Source of the DNA: Microbacterium oxydans
GTDB lineage: Bacteria; Actinomycetota; Actinomycetes; Actinomycetales; Microbacteriaceae
NCBI RefSeq assembly: GCF_000956405.1
Contig: NZ_JYIV01000013.1
Coordinates: 18,291-82,290 of the forward strand
DNA: 64,000 bases
Direction: 5' to 3'
Below are positions 51,008 through 62,930 of this stretch, in pieces; within the stretch, counting starts at the first letter, position 1, and each line of letters starts with the position of its first letter. Under the pieces are notes generated by a model that saw only the letters and a list, made by a program, of their open reading frames with translations, made no database searches and was not told the DNA's origin. A program made the translations under genes and the position numbers.

Positions 51008-52228
51008 ATGACCACTACCGAGCCGATCGTCGCCGTCCCGCTGGCGAAGACCTCCCCGCAGACACGTACCCGGTTCGGGTTCGTGCTGGCGATCGTCGCA
51101 CAGGTCCTGATGATGGTCGGTGCGAGTGCGCCTTCGCCCTTCTACCCGGTGCTCGCGCAGCAGATCGGTTTCGCACCCGTCGTGATCAGCGCCGTGTTCG
51201 CGGTGTACGCGGTGGCGCTGCTCCTCACTCTCCTCACCGCCGGTTCCCTGTCGGATCACGTCGGACGCCGACCCGTGGTGATCGCAGGGTTGCTGCTGCT
51301 CGCCGGCAGCATGTTCCTGTTCTGGCACGCCGACGCCGTGGCGACACTCTTCCTCGCGCGCATCCTGCAGGGCGTCGCGAGCGGCCTGCTCATCTCGGCC
51401 CTCTCCGCCACGGTGCTCGACTTCGCTCCGGGCGGCCGCACGGGGACCGCTGCCCTGTGGAACGCACTCAGCCCCGGGATCGGCCTCGCGCTCGGAGCGC
51501 TCGTCTCGGGCGTGATGCTCGACGTCAGCGGCGAGGCCTTGCTCGACGTGTTCGCACCACTGAGCTCGGCGTACATCCTGCTCGCGGCGCTGTTCTTCCT
51601 CGTGCCGGAGACCGCACCGCGCAAGCCGGGCGTCTGGGCGTCACTGAGCTTCCGGCTGTCGATCCCGACCGCGATCAGGGCCGACTTCTGGCGTGGCGCT
51701 CCGGCGGTCATCGCGGGGTGGGCGACGGGCGGGCTGTTCCTGTCGCTCGGAGCCAACATCGTCCGAGGCGAGCTCGGGGGCGAGGCGCACATCTGGCAGG
51801 GGCTCGGCGTAGTGCTGCTCGCCGGCGTCGGAGCCCTGACCGCGTTCACGCTCCGGAAGCTCGCAGCACGGTCGATGGTGATGTTCGGCACTGCCGCCTT
51901 GGCGACCGGAACCCTGCTGTCGCTCATCGCCCTCGGGCTCGGCTCGCTGCCGTTCTATCTCCTCGCTGCCGCCGTGACCGGGATGGGGTTCGGCACCGCG
52001 TTCTCGGGAGTCGTCGCCTCGCTCGCCCCGCGGATCCCGGCGACCCAGCGCGCCGACACCTTCGCCGTGATCTATCTGCTCGCGTATCTGGCCTTCGGCG
52101 TACCGGCGGTCATCGCGGGCGCGCTGGTCGGAGTCGTCGGCCTCGAGGCGGTGTGCGTGGGCTACGGGATCGTCGTCATCGCGCTGGCGGGGATCGCGTT
52201 CACGCTGCGTATGCGCCGCGCGGCATAG
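51008..52228 (+). CDS. MFS transporter (drug-efflux-like)
   Basis: A 406-residue, twelve-helix protein with a ribosome site GAGGAG. It has ASAPSPFYPVLAQQIGF in helix 1-2, motif A TAGSLSDHVGRRPVVIAG, and helix 4-5 FLARILQGVASGLLISALSATVLDF. It is divergent from an ArsR gene with paired operators, implying inducible export or uptake. The substrate is unknown. Its stop is 15 nt from the convergent LacI gene. Confidence 0.9.
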   Translation: MTTTEPIVAVPLAKTSPQTRTRFGFVLAIVAQVLMMVGASAPSPFYPVLAQQIGFAPVVISAVFAVYAVALLLTLLTAGSLSDHVGRRPVVIAGLLLLAGSMFLFWHADAVATLFLARILQGVASGLLISALSATVLDFAPGGRTGTAALWNALSPGIGLALGALVSGVMLDVSGEALLDVFAPLSSAYILLAALFFLVPETAPRKPGVWASLSFRLSIPTAIRADFWRGAPAVIAGWATGGLFLSLGANIVRGELGGEAHIWQGLGVVLLAGVGALTAFTLRKLAARSMVMFGTAALATGTLLSLIALGLGSLPFYLLAAAVTGMGFGTAFSGVVASLAPRIPATQRADTFAVIYLLAYLAFGVPAVIAGALVGVVGLEAVCVGYGIVVIALAGIAFTLRMRRAA

Positions 52229-52243
52229 ACGCGGAAGAGCACG

Positions 52244-53248
52244 TCAGCGGACGACGAGCTCAGGCGTGATCAGCGCGTGCGCGGACCCGGACTGAAGCGT
52301 GCGCGGGGCGACGATCTCCCCCGTGGGGCCCATGAGGAGTTCGAGGACGGCCGTGGCCACATCCTCGGGCCGCTGCTCGACACTCGAGAAGCCCAGCGCC
52401 TCGGCCGTCGGGGTGTTGTCGAAGCCGATCACCGGAAGCGAGAGCCCGGCAGCGGCGACGGCCAGCAGGGCGCCGACGGCGAGCGAATCGCTGGCACAGA
52501 CGAGAGCGTCGGGCGCGTGACCTGCGGCGAGCGCCGCATCGACGCAGGCGCGTGCGAGGGGAACACCCTCCTCCGCGGTGAGCCGTTCGCCCTGCGCTCC
52601 AGCCGCAGCCATGGCCTCGCGCCAGCCGCGCTCGCGGTCGTCGCCGGTGCCCGAGCCGGTCGGCCATCCGAGGAAGGCCACCCGTCGGCCGTGCGTCAGC
52701 GCGTGCTCGGTCGCGGCACGTGTTCCCGCCGCACCGTCCACGTCCACCCAGAGGTGGCGCGGATCGGCGATGTCGTCCTCGCCCCAGGGGCGGCCGAACG
52801 AGATGAAGGGCAGCCCGTCCTGGTCGAGGCTGCGCACGCGCGGATCGTCGCGCGAGGTGCCGGTGATGATCGCGGCGTCGATCTCCGACCCCTCCCACAG
52901 CTCCGACAGTCGCTGGATCTCCTCTTCCCGCGTGCGGGCGGCGTAGACGAGCATCCGCATACCACGCTCGCTCGCCCGCTCCGTGACGGCGTGCACGAAG
53001 CGGTCGAGCACGACGCCGGAGATGCCGCCGAGATACGGATCGAGGCGGATCCCGATGGTCGAGCTGCGCCGCAGCCGCAGACGTCGAGCGGCCGCGTGGC
53101 GGCGATACCCGAGGTCGTGGATCGCCGTGAGCACGCGTTCCCTGGTCGCGGGGCGGACGATGTCCGGAGTGTTGAGCACGTTCGAGACCGTCTGCCGGGA
53201 GACGCCAGCGCGCTCGGCGACGTCTTCGACGGTCGGCGCCTTCGCCAT
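52244..53248 (-). CDS. LacI-family transcriptional regulator
   Basis: A 334-residue protein with HTH TVEDVAERAGVSRQTVSNVLN and hinge helix HAAARRLRLRRS, followed by a periplasmic-binding-like sugar domain (ISGVVLDRFVHAV; ALVCASDSLAVGALLAV; IGFDNTP). GGAGG precedes ATG 53248. It is divergent from a sugar ABC operon. A LacI-type operator TTTGATCGTTCAAA lies just downstream of that operon's promoter, so it is the local repressor, released by a sugar from the imported oligosaccharide. Confidence 0.92.
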   Translation of the reverse strand: MAKAPTVEDVAERAGVSRQTVSNVLNTPDIVRPATRERVLTAIHDLGYRRHAAARRLRLRRSSTIGIRLDPYLGGISGVVLDRFVHAVTERASERGMRMLVYAARTREEEIQRLSELWEGSEIDAAIITGTSRDDPRVRSLDQDGLPFISFGRPWGEDDIADPRHLWVDVDGAAGTRAATEHALTHGRRVAFLGWPTGSGTGDDRERGWREAMAAAGAQGERLTAEEGVPLARACVDAALAAGHAPDALVCASDSLAVGALLAVAAAGLSLPVIGFDNTPTAEALGFSSVEQRPEDVATAVLELLMGPTGEIVAPRTLQSGSAHALITPELVVR

Positions 53249-53283
53249 CGCACCTCCTCGTCCACGTTCGGGTCCGGTCCGGG

Positions 53284-53340
53284 TTGACACCTCCCGTGAC
53301 TCCCGCTTAGCCTATTCCACGCAGAGTTTGATCGTTCAAA
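53284..53340 (+). promoter_or_regulatory. Promoter and LacI operator of sugar ABC operon
   Basis: TTGACA (53284-53289) and TAGCCT (53308-53313), 18 bp apart, form a promoter. TTTGATCGTTCAAA (53327-53340) is a near-perfect 14-bp dyad of the LacI-family type (centre CG) and lies where the transcript would start, a classical repressing position. Confidence 0.75.
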
Positions 53341-53429
53341 TTTCTGCCACGGAGCCTGGACGGTCCTCCCGAGACCGTCGTCCGCACCACTTCATCGCAC
53401 CCGCAGTGACTCATCAAAGGAGAGAGACC

Positions 53430-54680
53430 ATGACACGGCACACCACTCGCGCAGTCTTCGGCACCGGGGCGGTGCTGCTCACCAGCGCGCTCGTGCTCAC
53501 CGGCTGCGGCTCCGGATTCGCCGGAGACGACACCAAGGCGGACAGCGAGGGACTCACCTCGTCCGACGACGCACTCACGGTGCTCATCGGCTCGTCCGGA
53601 GACGCCGAGACCGCGGCCGTACAGTCGGCGATCGACGCCTGGTCGGCCGACTCCGGCACGAAGGTGAAGCTGCAGACCGCGAGCAACCTCGACCAGGAGC
53701 TGTCGCAGGGCTTCGCCGCCGGCGACCCCGCCGACCTGTTCTACCTCTCCACCGACCAGGCTTCCGGCTACGCCGCCAACGGATCGCTCGAGGCCTATGG
53801 CGACCAGCTCTCCAACAAGGACGACTTCTACCCCTCTCTCGTGGAGAACTTCACGGTGGACGGCACGTTCTACTGCGCACCGAAGGACTTCTCGACGCTG
53901 TCGCTCATCATCAACACGCAGATGTGGACCGACGCCGGCCTCACCGACGCCGACCTCCCGAAGACCTGGGACGACCTCTCCGCGGTGGCACAGAAGCTCA
54001 CCACCGCCGACCACGTGGGCCTGGCCTTCGGCGCCGAGTACCAGCGCGTCGGCGTGTTCATGGCCCAGGCCGGTGGCGGTCTCGTCGACGACGGCACGGT
54101 CATCGCCGACGACGCCGCCAACGTCGAGGCCCTCGACTACGTGAAGTCACACCTGGTCGACGGCACCTTCGCCTACGCCAAGGACGTCGGGGCCGGCTGG
54201 GGCGGCGAGGCCCTGGGCAAGCAGTCCGCCGCGATGGTCATCGAGGGCAACTGGATCACCGGAGCGCTGTCGAACGACTACAGCAGCCTCGAGTACACGG
54301 TCGCCGAGCTCCCCGAGGGCGCGGGCGGCAAGGGCACGCTGCAGTTCACGAACTGCTGGGGCATGGCTGCCGACAGCCCGAACCAGCAGGCCGCCCTCGA
54401 ACTGGTCGAGTACCTGACGAGCGCCGACAGCCAGCTGGCGTTCTCGAAGGCGTTCGGCCCGATGCCGTCGATCAAGTCGGCCGCCGACGAGTGGACCGCC
54501 GCGAACCCCGAGCTCGCCCCGTTCCTCGCCGGTGCGGATTATGCCCAGTTCCCCCCGAACCAGGCCGGCACCGCCGACGTGATCGCCGACTTCAACTCGC
54601 AGCTCGAGTCGCTGAAGACAGCCGACCCGAAGACGATCCTCGACTCCGTGCAGTCGAACCTCGAAGCGGTCGTCGAGTAA
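53430..54680 (+). CDS. Sugar ABC transporter substrate-binding lipoprotein
   Basis: A 416-residue type-1 solute-binding protein, ribosome site AAAGGAGAG, with lipobox LTGC at Cys26. It has AVQSAIDAWSADSGTKVKL, the conserved GYAANGSLEAYGD and YCAPKDFSTLSLIINTQMWTDAGL for sugar stacking, and AMVIEGNWI near the C-lobe. It captures a mono- or oligosaccharide for the two permeases downstream. With a debranching-type hydrolase in the operon, an alpha-glucan oligosaccharide is likely. No ATPase is in the operon; a shared MsiK-type ATPase is expected elsewhere. Confidence 0.92.
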   Translation: MTRHTTRAVFGTGAVLLTSALVLTGCGSGFAGDDTKADSEGLTSSDDALTVLIGSSGDAETAAVQSAIDAWSADSGTKVKLQTASNLDQELSQGFAAGDPADLFYLSTDQASGYAANGSLEAYGDQLSNKDDFYPSLVENFTVDGTFYCAPKDFSTLSLIINTQMWTDAGLTDADLPKTWDDLSAVAQKLTTADHVGLAFGAEYQRVGVFMAQAGGGLVDDGTVIADDAANVEALDYVKSHLVDGTFAYAKDVGAGWGGEALGKQSAAMVIEGNWITGALSNDYSSLEYTVAELPEGAGGKGTLQFTNCWGMAADSPNQQAALELVEYLTSADSQLAFSKAFGPMPSIKSAADEWTAANPELAPFLAGADYAQFPPNQAGTADVIADFNSQLESLKTADPKTILDSVQSNLEAVVE

Positions 54681-54682
54681 CC

Positions 54683-55777
54683 ATGGCGGTCAAGGCAGCG
54701 TCTCGCCGCGGTGGGGCCTCCGGGCTCCGCCGCGGCGAGGCGGCAGCCGGATGGCTGTTCACGGCGCCGGTGATCGTGATCCTCGGTGTCTTCCTCCTCA
54801 TCCCGGTGCTCATGGCGCTGTGGGTGAGCGTCTCCGACTGGGGCGGCCGCGGCAGCCCCCTCTCCGGATCGGTCTCGTTCGTCGGCGCCGACAACTTCTC
54901 GGCCGTCCTCACCGACGGCGGTCTCGCGACCAAGGACTTCGGCACCGCACTGCGCAACAACGCCTGGTACGTGCTGCTCGTGGTCCCGCTGCAGACCGCG
55001 CTCGCCCTGTTCCTCGCGATCCTCGTCAACCGCGCCATGCTCCGCGGCCGCGGCTTCTTCCGCACCGCCTACTACTTCCCCTCCGTGACCAGCACCGTCG
55101 CGATCACGGTGCTGTGGATGTTCCTCTTCACCTCCAGCGGCGCCGTCAACGACGTGCTCTCCTGGTTCGGCATCAACGGGCCCAACTGGTTCAACGATCC
55201 GCGCGGCATCCTGCATCTGGCACTCGGCACGGTCGGCGTCGATGCCGGTCCCGCGGCGCTCACCCAGGGCGGCACACTCGGAGTGTCGTGGTGGGAGTGG
55301 CTCGCCGGTCCGTCCGTCGCGATGAGCGCGTACATCCTGATGGCCATCTTCACGACCTCCGGCACGTTCATGCTCATCTTCCTCGCCGGTCTGCAGAACC
55401 TCGGCGCCGACGTCGATGAAGCGGCCATGATGGACGGCGCGAACGGCTGGCAGCGCTTCTGGCGCATCACGCTCCCGCAGCTGCGCCCGACCCTGTTCAC
55501 CGTGCTGACCCTCGGCCTCATCGGCTGCTGGCAGGTGTTCGACCAGATCTATACGGGCACGCGGGGAGCGCCGAGCAAGACCACGCTCACCCCGGCCTAC
55601 CTCTCGTACCAGACGGCGTTCCAGAACCAGGAGTGGGGGCAGGGCGCGGCGATCGCGTTCATCCTGTTCGTCATCATCGTGATCTTCACGCTCCTGCAGC
55701 GCTGGGTGCTGCGCGACCGACCGGTGTCGAAGCGTCGCATCCGCGCGTACCAGTCGTCGAAGGGAGCATCGTCATGA
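54683..55777 (+). CDS. Sugar ABC transporter permease (MalF-like)
   Basis: A 364-residue permease with six to seven helices and the EAA loop DVDEAAMMDGANGWQRFWRITLPQLRP. The N-terminus is basic and cytosolic. A ~60-residue loop (NGPNWFNDPRGILHLALGTVGVDAGPAALTQGG) between helices 3 and 4 is longer than usual. It starts 2 nt after the binding-protein stop and overlaps the next permease by ATGA. It pairs with that permease. Confidence 0.93.
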   Translation: MAVKAASRRGGASGLRRGEAAAGWLFTAPVIVILGVFLLIPVLMALWVSVSDWGGRGSPLSGSVSFVGADNFSAVLTDGGLATKDFGTALRNNAWYVLLVVPLQTALALFLAILVNRAMLRGRGFFRTAYYFPSVTSTVAITVLWMFLFTSSGAVNDVLSWFGINGPNWFNDPRGILHLALGTVGVDAGPAALTQGGTLGVSWWEWLAGPSVAMSAYILMAIFTTSGTFMLIFLAGLQNLGADVDEAAMMDGANGWQRFWRITLPQLRPTLFTVLTLGLIGCWQVFDQIYTGTRGAPSKTTLTPAYLSYQTAFQNQEWGQGAAIAFILFVIIVIFTLLQRWVLRDRPVSKRRIRAYQSSKGASS

Positions 55778-56616
55778 GACGGCTCTCGTCGAAGCAGCTG
55801 ACCTGGCAGATCGCCCTCTACGCGCTGTTGATCATCCTCGCGATCATCTACATCTACCCGTTCCTGATCCAGGTCGCGACGAGCTTCAAGACCGATGAGG
55901 ATGCCGCGTCCAGCGGGATCACGCTGATCCCCGACGTCTGGACGTTCGCGGCGTACGAGCGCCTGTTCCGCAACTCCGACTTCCCTTCGTGGTTCGTGAA
56001 CAGCGCGATCGTGACGATCTTCGTCACCGCGGGCCGGGTGTTCTTCAACTCGCTCGCCGGGTACGCACTCGCCCGACTGCGCTTCCGTGGACGCGGTGTC
56101 GTCTTCGCGGCACTCGTGGCGGTGATGTCGGTTCCCACCGTGGTGCTGCTCATCCCCAAGTTCCTCGTGATCAACCAGCTCGGCATCTTCAACTCCTACG
56201 CCGGGATGATCCTGCCGCTGCTCGTCGATGCGGCCGGGGTGTTCATCATGAAGAACTTCTTCGAGTCCATCCCCGAGTCGGTCGAGGAGCAGGCGCGCAT
56301 CGACGGCGCCGGCACGTTCCGACTGTTCTGGTCGGTGGTGCTGCCGATGGCGACGCCCGCGCTCGTGACGATCGTGATCCTGTCGTTCCAGGGTTCCTGG
56401 AACGAGCTCAGCCACTTCATCGTGTCGACCAACGACCCTGCCCTGACCACCCTGACCAAGGGCGTCGCGTCCCTCGCCAGCGGTGGACTCAGCCAGGGCA
56501 CCCAGTATCCGCTCAAGCTGGCGGCCGCGCTCATCATGACGATCCCCGTCGCCGTGATGTTCTTCGTCTTCCAGCGCCGCATCATGAACTCCACAGAAGG
56601 AGCCGTCAAGGAATGA
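55774..56616 (+). CDS. Sugar ABC transporter permease (MalG-like)
   Basis: A 280-residue permease with six helices. It has FATSFKTDEDAASSG-like early periplasmic sequence and the EAA loop SVEEQARIDGAGTFRLFWSVVLPMATPAL. Both ends overlap neighbours by 4 nt, so it is translationally coupled to the first permease and to the glycoside hydrolase. It forms the second half of the channel. Confidence 0.93.
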   Translation: MRRLSSKQLTWQIALYALLIILAIIYIYPFLIQVATSFKTDEDAASSGITLIPDVWTFAAYERLFRNSDFPSWFVNSAIVTIFVTAGRVFFNSLAGYALARLRFRGRGVVFAALVAVMSVPTVVLLIPKFLVINQLGIFNSYAGMILPLLVDAAGVFIMKNFFESIPESVEEQARIDGAGTFRLFWSVVLPMATPALVTIVILSFQGSWNELSHFIVSTNDPALTTLTKGVASLASGGLSQGTQYPLKLAAALIMTIPVAVMFFVFQRRIMNSTEGAVKE

Positions 56617-58478
56617 CCCCCACCCCGCCCCTCCAGCCGTTGCTGGACGACGCCGTGATCATGCTCGAGGCGCCGACCCAGGCCTGGTCCGACGACATCG
56701 GCCGCATGGGTACCGCACCGATCCACGGGATCTACCACGGCGACGTCCGGCACATCCGGAGCATCGAGATCACCGTCGACGGCACCGCGCTCGAGTCCAT
56801 CGGGTGCGTGTCGGCGGTGCCGCAGCAGACGGTGCTGACCGACCTGCTGCGCGGGCTCGACGACGAATCGGCCGACCCGAAGGTGCGGATGGACCGTGAT
56901 CGCCGGGTCGCCGCCGGTGCGTTCTCGGAGCGGATCACGATCACCTCCCACCTCGACGCACCGGTCGCCACAGCAGTGACAGTGCGGGTGCTCCCGGACT
57001 TCGCGCCGATGCAGGAGGTCAAGGCGGGGCTGGGTACCGAGGCGACGTGGAGCTGGGACGGATCCATCTGCCGTGCAGGCGAGGCGTCGTTCACGCTCAC
57101 CGCTCCCGAAGCCGCGGTGACGCAGGACGGGGAGGCCCTGATGCTGCGGTGGGATGCGGTGGTGCCGCCACGCGGATCCGTCGCCCTCGGCTGGGCGGTC
57201 GACCTCGACGACCCGACGCTCGTCGTCACCGCTGCCCGTCCGTCGCGGGCTCCGCAGCCCGCCGTCCCCGCGGATTCGCGCGCTGCCCGCTGGATGGCGC
57301 AGGCGACCGCCGACCTCTCTGCGCTCCGCCTCGCGCTACCCGACCATCCGGACGACGCGTTCTACGCCGCAGGAGCCCCCTGGTTCTTCACTCTCTTCGG
57401 TCGGGACTCGCTCTGGGCAGCCCGCCTCGCCCTCGCGGTCGACCCCGACATGGCGGCCTCGACGCTGCGGGTGCTGGCCCGGCTCCAGGGCACCGCGCAC
57501 GACGCATCGACGGCCGAGGCTCCGGGCAAGATCGCGCATGAGCTGCGCAGCGGCGCCCTGTCGTTGCCGAACGAGGGCGTGCACCTGCCGCCGCTCTACT
57601 ACGGCACGGTGGATGCGACCCCGCTCTGGATCTGTCTGCTCGCCGACGCCCACGCCGAGGGCATGCCCGAGCGAGAGGTGCGGGCACTGCTCCCGGCACT
57701 TCGCGCCGCGTTGACCTGGATGACGGTGCACGGCGACGCCTCGGGCAGCGGCTTCATCGACTATGCGGATGAGTCGGGCCACGGACTCGCGAACCAGGGC
57801 TGGAAGGACTCCGGCGACTCGATCCAGTGGCGCGACGGGCGCTTGGCCGAGGGCCCCATCGCGCTCAGCGAGGTGCAGGGCTATGCGTACGAGGCCGCCG
57901 TGCGCGGCGCGGATCTGCTCGACACGTTCGGCGAACCTGGCGGCGCTGAGCTGCGGGCGTGGGCTGCCGACCTGCGCGAACGCTTCCGCGCTGCGTACTG
58001 GATCACCACGCCAGAGGGCCGCTACCCCGCGATCGCCCTCGACGCCCACGGCGCCCCGGTCGACACCCTCACCAGCAACATCGGACACCTGATCGGCACC
58101 GGCATCCTCGACCCCGAGGAGGAGCGGGCCTGCGCCGCACTGCTGACCGCGCCGAGCATGTCGAGCGGCTACGGCATCCGCACCATGTCGACCGACGCTG
58201 CCGGATACTGGCCGCTCAGCTATCACGGTGGCAGCGTATGGGCGCACGACACCGCGATCGCCGTGCACGGCATGATCCGCGCCGGGCTCGATGCCGAAGC
58301 ACGAGTGGTCGCCGAGCAGCTGCTCGACCTGGCGGAGGGCTTCGACTACCGCGTGCCCGAGCTGCACGCAGGTGATGCGCGCGTGCCCGGCGGCGCGCCC
58401 CTTCCCTACCCCGCCGCGTGTCGCCCGCAGGCGTGGTCGGCGGCCGCGGCCGTCGTCGTGACGCACGCCCTGGGCTGA
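56613..58478 (+). CDS. Amylo-alpha-1,6-glucosidase/glycogen-debranching-like hydrolase
   Basis: A 621-residue cytosolic protein with no signal. Residues ~1-215 are a glycogen-debranching N-terminal-type beta domain (HGIYHGDVRHIRSIEITVDG). Residues ~225-620 are an (alpha/alpha)6 barrel: WFFTLFGRDSLWAARLAL, GSGFIDYADESGHGLANQGWKDSGDSI, YPAIALDAHG, and GGSVWAHDTAIAVHGMI, the usual GH133-like landmarks with Asp/Glu in GRDS and WKDSGD. It would hydrolyse a glucoside after import by the preceding ABC system. The ATGA overlap with the permease supports this. Specificity is uncertain. Confidence 0.85.
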   Translation: MTPTPPLQPLLDDAVIMLEAPTQAWSDDIGRMGTAPIHGIYHGDVRHIRSIEITVDGTALESIGCVSAVPQQTVLTDLLRGLDDESADPKVRMDRDRRVAAGAFSERITITSHLDAPVATAVTVRVLPDFAPMQEVKAGLGTEATWSWDGSICRAGEASFTLTAPEAAVTQDGEALMLRWDAVVPPRGSVALGWAVDLDDPTLVVTAARPSRAPQPAVPADSRAARWMAQATADLSALRLALPDHPDDAFYAAGAPWFFTLFGRDSLWAARLALAVDPDMAASTLRVLARLQGTAHDASTAEAPGKIAHELRSGALSLPNEGVHLPPLYYGTVDATPLWICLLADAHAEGMPEREVRALLPALRAALTWMTVHGDASGSGFIDYADESGHGLANQGWKDSGDSIQWRDGRLAEGPIALSEVQGYAYEAAVRGADLLDTFGEPGGAELRAWAADLRERFRAAYWITTPEGRYPAIALDAHGAPVDTLTSNIGHLIGTGILDPEEERACAALLTAPSMSSGYGIRTMSTDAAGYWPLSYHGGSVWAHDTAIAVHGMIRAGLDAEARVVAEQLLDLAEGFDYRVPELHAGDARVPGGAPLPYPAACRPQAWSAAAAVVVTHALG

Positions 58479-58490
58479 CCCGGACGGATC

Positions 58491-58539
58491 GGACGAGCGA
58501 TCGGCTGAGCGCCCGCGGGCCTCAGTCGATCGCTCGTCC
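58491..58539. terminator. Long terminator hairpin overlapping hutI end
   Basis: A 19-bp stem with one mismatch (58491-58509 with 58521-58539) has an 11-nt loop. The right arm is inside the last codons of hutI. It lies between convergent operons and should stop both. Confidence 0.8.
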
Positions 58540-59685
58540 GTCCTTCCAGACGGTGTCGACGAGCGGAACGCCCGGCCGATAGGCGAGGTGGATGCGGGTC
58601 GGCGCCTTCAGCAGCACGAGGTCGGCTCTGGCCCCGGACGCGATCACGCCGACGTCGTCGCGGCGCAGTGCCTTCGCCCCGCCCGCCGTCGCGGCCCACA
58701 CGGCCTCGGCCGGGGTTATCCCCATGTCGCGCACGGCCACGGCGATGCAGAACGGCATCGACGAGGTGAAGCTCGACCCCGGGTTGGTGTCGCAGGCCAG
58801 AGCCACGGTCACTCCCGCGTCGATCAGGCGCCGGGCGTTCGGATACGGCTGCCGCGTCGAGAACTCGACCCCCGGCAGCAGGGTGAGCACGGTGTCGGAC
58901 CCGGCGAGCGCGTCGATGTCGGCGTCCGTCAGATAGGTGCCGTGGTCGATCGAGGCCGCACCGAGCTCGACGGCCAGACGCACGCCCTCTCCTGGACCGA
59001 GCTGGCTCGCATGCACGCGGGGGGCGAGTCCGCGCGCGATGCCGGCCTCCAACACCCGCCGCGACTGCGCGACCGTGAAGGCGCCGGTCTCGCAGAACAC
59101 GTCGATCCACTTCGAGTACGGGGCGCAGGCATCGAGCATGGGCCCTGTGACCAGATCGACGTACTCGTCCGGACGGTCGGCGTACTCGGCGGGCACGACG
59201 TGTGCGCCGAGGAAGGTCACCTCGGGCGTCACCTCTGCCGCTAGGCGCACCAGGCGCTCCTCGTCGGCGACGCTCAGCCCGTAGCCGCTCTTGATCTCGA
59301 CGGTCGTCGTGCCTTGGGCGAGCATCTCGTCGAGGAAGCCCCGCAGGCGGGCGCGCAGCTCGTCGTCGCTCGCGGCGCGGGTGGCCGCGACGGTCGAGCG
59401 GATGCCGCCGGCCGCATACTTCTGCCCCGCCATGCGCGCCTCGAACTCGACGGCGCGGTCGCCCCCGAAGACAAGGTGACTGTGGCTGTCGACGAATCCG
59501 GGAATCATCGCACGCCCGGCGGCGTCCACGACCTCGTCGGCTTCCGGGGCCTCTGCTGCCGCACCCACCCAGGCGATCCGCTCGCCCTCGATCAGCACCG
59601 CTGCGTCGGCCAGCGTCCCGGTGCGGTCATCAGCTGTCGCGACGTTCGTCGTCAGTTCCGCGATGTTCGTGATGAGCGTCGACAT
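58522..59685 (-). CDS. hutI: Imidazolonepropionase
   Basis: A 387-residue amidohydrolase: metal site [36 protein letters not shown], the second-shell [18 protein letters not shown], and [10 protein letters not shown] with SIDHGTYL and CDTNPGSS near the C-terminus. It opens imidazolone-5-propionate to formiminoglutamate, the third step of histidine breakdown. It is the last of three genes in the hutH-hutU-hutI order, 12 nt after hutU. No formiminoglutamase gene is in the window. Confidence 0.96.
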   Translation of the reverse strand: MSTLITNIAELTTNVATADDRTGTLADAAVLIEGERIAWVGAAAEAPEADEVVDAAGRAMIPGFVDSHSHLVFGGDRAVEFEARMAGQKYAAGGIRSTVAATRAASDDELRARLRGFLDEMLAQGTTTVEIKSGYGLSVADEERLVRLAAEVTPEVTFLGAHVVPAEYADRPDEYVDLVTGPMLDACAPYSKWIDVFCETGAFTVAQSRRVLEAGIARGLAPRVHASQLGPGEGVRLAVELGAASIDHGTYLTDADIDALAGSDTVLTLLPGVEFSTRQPYPNARRLIDAGVTVALACDTNPGSSFTSSMPFCIAVAVRDMGITPAEAVWAATAGGAKALRRDDVGVIASGARADLVLLKAPTRIHLAYRPGVPLVDTVWKDGRAID

Positions 59686-59697
59686 GTCCTCACCCTT

Positions 59698-61369
<1,672 letters not shown>

Positions 61370-61377
<8 letters not shown>

Positions 61378-62911
61378 GAGTGTGCTCCTTTGCGATGCGG
61401 GCGACGTCGCCCGACTGGACGAGGGCGGTGACGGCTTCCATGTCCGGGGACAGGAAGCGGTCGGGTCCAGGACCTGCGGCGACGGTGCGGACCAGGTCAC
61501 GAACGGCTCCGGTCGCGGGTCCCGCCTGCAACGGTGCGCGCAGATCGAGGGCGCGGGCGCCGGTGAGGATCTCGATGGCGAGCACGCGGCCGAGGCCGTC
61601 GATCGCGCGGCGCAGCTTGCGGGCGGCGGCCCATCCCATCGACACATGGTCCTCCTGCATGGCGGACGACGGGATCGAGTCGACAGATGCCGGGACGGCG
61701 AGACGCTTGAGCTCGGAGACGATGCCGGCTGCCGCGTACTGCGCGATCATGAGGCCGGAGTCGACGCCCACCTCGTCGGCGAGGAAGGGCGGGAGTCCGT
61801 GGCTGCGGGCCGGGTCGAGTGCGCGGTCGGTGCGACGCTCGGACACCGAGGCGACGTCGGCGACCGAGATGGCGAGGAAGTCGAGCACAGCGGCGACCGG
61901 AGCCCCGTGGAAGTTGCCGTTCGACTCGATGCGCCCGTCGAAGGTGATGACGGGGTTGTCGATCACGCTGGCGAGCTCGCGTCCGGCGATCAGCGTCGCG
62001 TGGGCGAGGGTGTCGCGGGCGGCGCCGTGCACCTGGGGCGAGCAGCGCAGCGAGTAGGCGTCCTGCACGCGGCCGTCATCCGGGCCCTTATGGCTCGCGA
62101 CCATGGGGGAGTCGCCGAGGAAGGCGCGGAGATTGGCCGCGGACTCGGCCTGGCCCATCTGTGCGCGGAGGGCCATCAGGTCAGCGGCGAACACGGCGTC
62201 GGTGCCGAGCTGCGACTCGACCGACATGGCCGCGGCGATGTCGGCGGTGAGCAGGAGCGTCTCGAGGTCGTGCAGGGCGAGCACCAGCATGCCGAGCATG
62301 CCGTCGGTGCCGTTGATGAGCGCGAGCCCCTCCTTCTCGACGAGGGTGAGCGGCTCGATGCCCGCAGCAGCCAGGGCGTCGGCTGCGGGGACCAGAGCGC
62401 CGGATGCGTCACGCACGTCGCCTTCGCCCATCGCGGCCAGGGCGATGTGGGCAAGAGGGGCGAGGTCGCCCGAGCAGCCGAGCGACCCGTACTCGCGCAC
62501 CACGGGGGTGATGCCCTCGTTGAGCAGGGCGGCGTAGGTCTCCACCACGACCGGGCGCACGCCGGTGCGTCCGGAGGCGAGGGTCTGCAGGCGCAGCAGC
62601 TGGAGTCCGCGGACGACCTCGCGCTCGACCTCGGCGCCGGTGCCCGCGGCGTGCGAGCGGATCAGGCTGGCCTGCAGCTGCAGGCGACGGTCGGGGGCGA
62701 TGAAGGTGGTCGCCAGGGCGCCGAATCCGGTGGAGACGCCGTAGTGCGGGTTCGGGTCAGCGGCGAGGCCGTCGATCACACGGCGGGTCTCGGCGACGCG
62801 GGCGAGCGCCTCGGCGTCGATCTGCACGGGGGCGTCGTGACGGACGACGGCGACGACATCGGCGGGCGACAGCGGGGCCGCTCCGACCAGCACGGGGGCG
62901 AGTTCGGTCAT
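61370..62911 (-). CDS. hutH: Histidine ammonia-lyase
   Basis: A 513-residue lyase. The MIO cofactor motif reads [16 protein letters not shown], so the triad is C146-S147-G148 rather than the common Ala-Ser-Gly. YGVSTGFG and [11 protein letters not shown] are typical substrate-site segments. It removes ammonia from histidine to give urocanate. It is the first gene of the hut operon, and its start is divergent from an IclR-type regulator with dyad sites between. Confidence 0.96.
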
Positions 62912-62930
62912 GGTTCGATTCCACACCCGA

